In this document: positions 59,490-64,000 of the stretch, piece after piece
How the letters are laid out: each line of letters begins with the position of its first letter
How positions within the stretch are numbered: position 1 is the first letter of the stretch
Source of the DNA: Exiguobacterium mexicanum
GTDB taxonomy: Bacteria > Bacillota > Bacilli > Exiguobacteriales > Exiguobacteriaceae
Assembly: GCF_005960665.1 (NCBI RefSeq)
Contig: NZ_CP040676.1
Span: 2,142,001-2,206,000 of the forward strand
Length of the DNA: 64,000 nucleotides
Direction of reading: 5' to 3'
The notes under the pieces: model-generated
What the model saw: only the letters and a program-made list of their open reading frames with translations
The model's database searches: none
Told to the model about the DNA's origin: nothing
Program-made: the position numbers and the translations under genes

Positions 59490-60725
59490 GCGTTCAACCT
59501 GTTTCAACACGAGCCCGCTTTTCGGCAAACTCGGTAAGTCCACAAAACTATAACTAAGGTCTTGAGACGGTACCTCATAGCGATAGCGGTTCAAGAACAC
59601 GTCGATCGTTTCACGCATGATGGCGATCGTCACATGTTCCCCGGCGCAGCGATGCCCAAAATCCACATCCCCGCCACCTTGAGGGATGAACGTGAACGGG
59701 CTCTCGGTCCAACCTTTGAACCGGTCTGGATTGAACTGTTCGGGTTCCGTCCAAAGCGAGGGGTCGTGGTTCGTCCCATACAAGTCGAGCAAGACGAGCG
59801 TCCCTTGCTCGAACGCAAACCCATCCCATTCGAAGTCCTGCTTGACGCGCGCGGCCGTCACCGGGAAGAACGGATAAAAGCGCCGGACTTCTTGGACGAA
59901 CCATGTCGAATCCGTCTCGCCGTAGGCCAACCGGGCACGAGCCCCAGGAAACTGATGCAACGCGAGCACAGTGAACAAGACGTAAATCGACACCGCCACA
60001 GTCGGTCGTATAATATTGATCACCTCGACCGCCACGACATCGGCCGGAAGCAGTTCCCCTGCCTCATCACGATGCCATGAAAATTCATACAGCGCTGTCT
60101 GTTCGTTCGGAAGCAACCGGTTCGTCCGCACTTCCTCGACCATCTTCCGAACCCAAGACTCGGCCGACGACCGGGCCGCCCGTCCACGTATGTGCTTTGG
60201 TCCAAGGGCCGTCCCCGATTCGAACAACAACCGCATCTCATCCGTCCGCTGTTTCACTTCATGCTCGTCGAGCGGGACCCCGGCCCATTCACAAACGGCC
60301 CGCATGAGGACTTCTTGAGCCATACCATAGAGCATTGTTTCGTCTTCGGCCGCATCGAGCGCTCGTTCCCATTCACGGCTGACAAGTCTCGTCAGGCGCT
60401 CGATATTTCCTGGGAACATGAGCGACATGAACATCTTTTTTCGATGTGCATGCGCCGCACCGTCCAGCGTCTGCACCCCGTCCTCCCCGAACAACGTCTT
60501 CAGCAACCGCTTCGGTGCCGCGTCTTGCCGAACGAATTTGTCCGCGTCATAAAATAAAGCGGCTGCCTCGGAACCACCGAGACAGATTGCTCGCTCCCCA
60601 AGCAAACGCGTTTCGAATAGGTTTGACTGAAAGCTTTTTCTGCGGTTCGGGACATACAAGTAGCCCTCCCGGAGGAACGCCAAGCTATGGTCGAGCCCTT
60701 GTTCTTTCGGAATCGGTCGTGTCAT
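59484..60725 (-). CDS. Cytochrome P450, CYP152 fatty-acid peroxygenase (BSbeta-like)
   Basis: This 413-residue P450 of the H2O2-using CYP152 class has haem-binding Cys in GHRCAGEH. The Arg-Pro pair in INIIRPTVAV replaces the usual acid-alcohol pair, and it anchors the fatty-acid carboxylate in this class. At the position that decides product in P450-BSbeta (Gln85) and OleT (His85), this protein has Gln85 (DGVQTLDG). It is therefore predicted to hydroxylate fatty acids at the alpha or beta carbon, not decarboxylate them to alkenes. No redox partner gene is needed. Role is inferred from family comparison from memory. Confidence 0.93.
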   Translation of the reverse strand: MTRPIPKEQGLDHSLAFLREGYLYVPNRRKSFQSNLFETRLLGERAICLGGSEAAALFYDADKFVRQDAAPKRLLKTLFGEDGVQTLDGAAHAHRKKMFMSLMFPGNIERLTRLVSREWERALDAAEDETMLYGMAQEVLMRAVCEWAGVPLDEHEVKQRTDEMRLLFESGTALGPKHIRGRAARSSAESWVRKMVEEVRTNRLLPNEQTALYEFSWHRDEAGELLPADVVAVEVINIIRPTVAVSIYVLFTVLALHQFPGARARLAYGETDSTWFVQEVRRFYPFFPVTAARVKQDFEWDGFAFEQGTLVLLDLYGTNHDPSLWTEPEQFNPDRFKGWTESPFTFIPQGGGDVDFGHRCAGEHVTIAIMRETIDVFLNRYRYEVPSQDLSYSFVDLPSLPKSGLVLKQVERK

Positions 60726-60808
60726 GATGTATCATCCTTTCCAACTTTTCTATAGAGGATGTTCCCCTGTTATTAGCGAACAAACCTATAAAGAAAGGAG
60801 GCGGGCGA

Positions 60809-61168
60809 ATGCTCTCATTTATTTTGACATTTCGTCGCATGTTTCGCGGAATCTGGCGCGGTCTGAAAGACGCTGAGTTTCAAGTGTTGTTCAGTCTCGC
60901 CCTTCTGACCATCATCTCGGGGACACTATTTTATTCACGGTTCGAGGACATGCGTTGGCTTGACGCCTTGTATTTCAGCGTCGTCACGCTCACGACGATC
61001 GGCTATGGGGATTTCGTCCCGACGACCGATCTCGGTAAAGTGTTCACGATCGGCTACGTCATTACTGGTGTCGGCATCATGGTCGGCTTCATCACCAAAG
61101 TCTTTGACCACCTCCAGCAAGCGCGACTCGAAGAGGTCCGCAAACGAAACACGCCACCGTCTCCTTGA
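60809..61168 (+). CDS. Two-helix potassium channel protein
   Basis: This 119-residue KcsA/ion-channel-2 protein has helix 1 (about 24-43), pore helix and selectivity filter TIGYGD (63-68), and helix 2 (about 78-98). There is no RCK or other regulatory domain, so it is a minimal pore. An AAAGGAGG site precedes ATG. A tetramer would conduct K+. Confidence 0.9.
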   Translation: MLSFILTFRRMFRGIWRGLKDAEFQVLFSLALLTIISGTLFYSRFEDMRWLDALYFSVVTLTTIGYGDFVPTTDLGKVFTIGYVITGVGIMVGFITKVFDHLQQARLEEVRKRNTPPSP

Positions 61169-61185
61169 AGACGGTGGCGTGTTTC
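61147..61185. terminator. Bidirectional terminator
   Basis: AAACACGCCACCGTC pairs with GACGGTGGCGTGTTT around TCCTTGAA, flanked by A/T-rich sequence. Confidence 0.88.
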
Positions 61186-61186
61186 G

Positions 61187-62545
61187 TTAAGATGCTTTTC
61201 GATTTCGATTTTCGAGCTCGAGTTGCTGATTGAACCGTTTCGTCTCGGCGATCACGACACCCGACAAGAACAGCAGACCAATCAAGTTCGGGATGGCCAT
61301 CAAACCGTTAAACACATCGGAAAGGGCCCAGACCAAGTTAAGGTTCGTCGTCATCGCGCCGAGTCCGGCCACGAGGACGAAGGCGATGCGATACGGAATA
61401 ATCGATTTCTGGCCGAACAAGTAGTGAATCGAACGTTCTCCATAATACGACCATCCGAGCACCGTCGAATAGGCGAACATGACGAGGCCGATTGTCACGA
61501 TATATCCGCCAGCCGGCCCTAAAAATTGCTCAAACGTCGCCGTCGTCAACGCGACCCCTTCGAGCCCCGACCCGATTTGTCCGCCCATGACGAGCGTGAT
61601 CCCTGTGACCGAACAGACGATGAGCGTATCGAGGAACACTTGCGTCATCGAGACGAGTGCCTGACGCCCTGGCATATCCGTCTTGGCCGCCGCCGCCGCG
61701 ATTGGGGCCGATCCAAGACCGGCCTCGTTCGAGAAGACGCCGCGGGCCACCCCGTAACGAATCGCCGCCCCGATCGCTCCTCCACCAATTGCCTCGGCGC
61801 TTAACGTGCTGCTGAAGATGAGTGAAATCGCATCTGGAATGAGCGTATAGTTCATAATCATAATCAATAATCCACTGCCGAGATAAAAGACGATCATGAC
61901 CGGTACGAAGTAACTGACGACGCGACCGATTGATTTGACACCGCCCAAGATGACCGCACCCGTGAAGATCATGATCAAGATACCGGAGACATACAACGGC
62001 ACGTCAAACGTCGTCTTGAGCGCCATCGCCACCGAATTCGTCTGTACCCCGTTTCCAATCCCGAACGCCGCGAGGGAAGCGAACCCCGCGAAGGCGACAG
62101 CGAGCCAGCGCTGTTTCAAGCCGCGCTCCAAGTAATACATTGGTCCCCCAGCCATTTGTCCCCGCTCATCAGTGACCCGATATTTGACCGCGAGCACGGC
62201 TTCCGCGTATTTGGTCGCCATTCCGAAGAAACCGGATACCCACATCCAGACGATCGCGCCTGGCCCACCGAGCACGACGGCCGTCGCGACCCCAACGATA
62301 TTCCCCGTACCGACCGTAGCCGCGAGCGCGGTCATGAGTGCTTGGAAGTGACTGATGTCCCCTTTCGATGACTTGTCCTGATTTTTAGAGAATGCGAGCT
62401 TCAGTGCGTAAGGCAACTTCGTGATTTGAATTCCCCCGAGACGTACCGTCAAATAAATGCCTGTCCCCACAAGCAAAATCAATAACGGTGGTCCCCACAC
62501 AAAGTTTGAGATCGTACCGATGAGTTCACTGAACGATTGACCCAT
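61187..62545 (-). CDS. Alanine/glycine:cation symporter (AGCS family)
   Basis: This 452-residue carrier has about 11 membrane segments and AGCS landmarks near TVGTGNIVGVATA, GPGAIVWMWVSGFFGMATKYAE and FSNEAGLGSAPIA. The start at 62545 (MGQSFSELIGTISNFVWG) follows AAAGGGG; the frame is open to 62581. The family imports alanine, glycine or glutamine with Na+ or H+. The cation and substrate cannot be read here. Confidence 0.92.
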   Translation of the reverse strand: MGQSFSELIGTISNFVWGPPLLILLVGTGIYLTVRLGGIQITKLPYALKLAFSKNQDKSSKGDISHFQALMTALAATVGTGNIVGVATAVVLGGPGAIVWMWVSGFFGMATKYAEAVLAVKYRVTDERGQMAGGPMYYLERGLKQRWLAVAFAGFASLAAFGIGNGVQTNSVAMALKTTFDVPLYVSGILIMIFTGAVILGGVKSIGRVVSYFVPVMIVFYLGSGLLIMIMNYTLIPDAISLIFSSTLSAEAIGGGAIGAAIRYGVARGVFSNEAGLGSAPIAAAAAKTDMPGRQALVSMTQVFLDTLIVCSVTGITLVMGGQIGSGLEGVALTTATFEQFLGPAGGYIVTIGLVMFAYSTVLGWSYYGERSIHYLFGQKSIIPYRIAFVLVAGLGAMTTNLNLVWALSDVFNGLMAIPNLIGLLFLSGVVIAETKRFNQQLELENRNRKAS

Positions 62546-62662
62546 GTTGTATTCCCCTTTCCCCGTATGTAATGAGTACATCTCTATTTTTTCAGAATAC
62601 TTAGAAGATTGTCAAAAGTATTGTGATAAAACAAGTCAGAGAAAGAGGGGCTGTATCTAAAA

Positions 62663-62691
62663 CAGCGAGCCGTCGATTAGACGTCTCGCTG
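62663..62691 (-). terminator. yidD terminator
   Basis: AGCGAGACGTC pairs with GACGGCTCGCT (one mismatch), then GTTTTAG on the minus strand. The stem spans the yidD stop codon. Confidence 0.72.
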
Positions 62692-62946
62692 AGATGGGGG
62701 TTTTTCACGTTGTAACGGCGCCTTCCAATCGAACTCGTCCGGCACGTAGTCGAGCCCGCCCGAATGGAACGGTTGGCAACGCATGAGCCGGCGCGTCGTC
62801 AAATAACCACCTTTGAGTGCACCATGTTTCTCGATCGCCTCGATCCCATAATGCGAACAACTCGGATAAAACCGACACGTCGGTGGTTTCCACGGAGAAA
62901 TGAAGCGTTGATACCCTTGAATCCCCCGGACTAACACTCGTTTCAC
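62677..62946 (-). CDS. yidD: Membrane protein insertion efficiency factor YidD
   Basis: This 89-residue member of the YidD family has the invariant [21 protein letters not shown] block, then [16 protein letters not shown]. YidD assists YidC-dependent membrane protein insertion. It is usually next to rnpA/yidC; here it stands alone, which is common in Bacilli with relocated copies. Confidence 0.95.
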   Translation of the reverse strand: MKRVLVRGIQGYQRFISPWKPPTCRFYPSCSHYGIEAIEKHGALKGGYLTTRRLMRCQPFHSGGLDYVPDEFDWKAPLQREKPPSQRDV

Positions 62947-63151
62947 GTTTCATCGCCTCCTGATTGATTACTGCCATGATAGCTCGACCGGTTCGACTTG
63001 TCATCCGTAACGTCTGCGACAATCCAGTGACAAGACGGTGTCACGTTTTTCCTTTGTTTTACAATTTGAGCACGAGAGGCGCTATTTGACGTATCATTTG
63101 TTATGATAGGCAACATGTACACGACCGAATCTATATGAAGAGGTGACGATT

Positions 63152-63934
63152 ATGAATATTTTAATGGTAGGAGCAGGATCGATGAGCGAGTCACTCGTCC
63201 GCGGATGGTTAGCCTCAGGCCTGTCTCCTGAACAAATCACGATGACGAACCGGAGTGACCGGACACGTCTTACAGAACTTCACACTGAGCTCGGCGTGCA
63301 AATCGTCGACGAAGAGGATGTCAACGCGTATGACATCGTCGTCCTTGCGATGCAACCGGACGGAGTGCTTCCATATGTAAGCTCGAAGACGTGGACCACA
63401 CCGCTCCTCGTTTCCGTAGCGGCTCATATCGAACCGAGCGAAATTGAAGAGGCGTCAGGTCTCCCTGCCGTCTGCGCGATGCCGAATACGCCAGTGGCTT
63501 ATCAAAACGGGATGACCGGGCTCTGGTTCGGACCCGAGACCGATGATACGGTCCGTGAAAAGGCGACGGCTTTGTTTGAGCGTGTTGGTCGTACAGCTGT
63601 GACTGATGCGAAGACGATGTCGGCCTTTATGGCCGCCGCCGGTTGCAGCCCCGCTTTCTTTTACGAGATTGTCGGGTCGATGACACCGGTCTTGACGGAA
63701 GCAGGATTTGACGAAACGACGGCCCGTCAAATCGTCGCCCAAGCGATGAAAGGATCAGCTGAGCTTCTCCTCCATGAGACACGGCCGACGAACGACTTGA
63801 TCGCAGATGTGGCCGCGCCGGACGGTCCGACCGATCGGGGTGTCGGTGTGCTTCGCTCGCGCGATTTAGCAGACGTCATGGCTTCTGCCCTTCGCGAAAG
63901 TGCGAGAGAAGAAGTCGAACAACCGAAGAATTGA
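63152..63934 (+). CDS. Pyrroline-5-carboxylate reductase family protein (ProC-like)
   Basis: This 260-residue NAD(P)H-binding reductase starts at ATG 63152 with GAGGTG upstream; the GTG at 63143 is in the same frame but lacks a better site. It has the N-terminal Rossmann GAGSMSESLVRGWL, LAMQPDGVLPYV, MPNTPVA and the C-terminal helical dimer domain with AAGCSPAFFYEI and GSAELL. It reduces pyrroline-5-carboxylate to proline in typical family members. Several Bacilli carry more than one copy, so it may be a paralogue with another role. Confidence 0.87.
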   Translation: MNILMVGAGSMSESLVRGWLASGLSPEQITMTNRSDRTRLTELHTELGVQIVDEEDVNAYDIVVLAMQPDGVLPYVSSKTWTTPLLVSVAAHIEPSEIEEASGLPAVCAMPNTPVAYQNGMTGLWFGPETDDTVREKATALFERVGRTAVTDAKTMSAFMAAAGCSPAFFYEIVGSMTPVLTEAGFDETTARQIVAQAMKGSAELLLHETRPTNDLIADVAAPDGPTDRGVGVLRSRDLADVMASALRESAREEVEQPKN

Positions 63935-63935
63935 A

Positions 63936-63972
63936 AAAATCCGAGAAACGCATCGCGTCTCTCGGATTTTTT
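63936..63972 (+). terminator. Terminator of the ProC-like gene
   Basis: AAAATCCGAGA pairs with TCTCGGATTTT with an inner ACGC/GCGT stem, followed by a T run. Confidence 0.88.
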
Positions 63973-64000
63973 ATTGGACGATATGTAAAATCGAGACGAT

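Noticed and set aside
1-64000. CRISPR arrays, prophage or integrative element boundaries
   Set aside because: No regular direct repeats with spacers were seen, and there are no integrase, terminase or portal genes. The tRNA-Gly pair has no integrase or duplicated 3' end beside it.

Overview
The window reads as a chromosomal segment of a Bacillota (Bacilli) bacterium, most likely Exiguobacterium or a close relative. The pointers are Bacillus-type gene families (liaIHFSR, YtsJ malic enzyme, YfmL-like helicase, YumC, YusV-like ATPase, Fnr with a C-terminal cysteine cluster, T-box asnA), strong AAGGAGG-type ribosome binding sites with frequent TTG/GTG starts, and a moderately GC-rich composition (judged by eye). 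The genus is inferred; no rRNA or other species marker is present. The window is almost fully coding. Genes sit in short units separated by strong, often bidirectional, intrinsic terminators.

Layout. 1-5 kb: end of an ABC-F ATPase, then a complete cell-envelope stress operon liaI-liaH-liaF-liaS-liaR on the minus strand. 5-11 kb: rsgA, malic enzyme, and the anaerobic pyruvate formate-lyase pair pflB-pflA under an upstream region with candidate cre and Fnr/Rex sites. 11-17 kb: a DEAD-box helicase unit, a YtrA-type GntR/ABC unit with a duplicated operator, and a uridine-kinase-like gene. 17-20.3 kb: a ba3-type cytochrome oxidase operon, including an unlisted 39-residue subunit, preceded by a well-placed Fnr site, next to the fnr gene. 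20-31 kb: aldehyde dehydrogenase, two MFS carriers, deoD with a YesM/YesN-like two-component system, an M48 peptidase-ankyrin fusion, a PQQ-type sugar dehydrogenase lipoprotein, and a decayed NosD/ABC-ATPase locus. 31.8-36.6 kb: a carbohydrate ABC importer split by a T-box-controlled asnA; its two halves share a conserved promoter element. 36.7-45.4 kb: fhs, a lipase-like hydrolase, a large SH3b-repeat glucosaminidase, a three-gene operon of unknown or immunity-like proteins, two identical tRNA-Gly genes, and small genes. 45.4-56.4 kb: thiol oxidoreductase, a mutarotase-like gene, an IS3-family element lodged in a terminator loop, PspC, an LCP cell-wall ligase, several unknowns, and a Fur-controlled divergent pair (YumC and a siderophore ATPase). 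56.5-64 kb: ICMT-like methyltransferase, DUF368/PopT carrier, GNAT, a sugar-nucleotide reductase-like protein, a CYP152 peroxygenase, a K+ channel, an amino-acid:cation symporter, YidD and a ProC-like reductase.

How the parts work together. Two themes recur. One is oxygen and carbon control: Fnr, the ba3 oxidase, pflBA and several cre sites suggest switching between respiration and mixed-acid fermentation. The other is envelope maintenance: the Lia system, PspC, LCP ligase, PopT, glucosaminidase and YidD. The least expected observations are the shared 28-bp element linking the two halves of the split sugar transporter, the class II-spaced Fnr site before the ba3 oxidase, the IS3 element that split a terminator hairpin, and the fused, frameshifted NosD/NosF relic. 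No CRISPR array, prophage or rRNA was seen.
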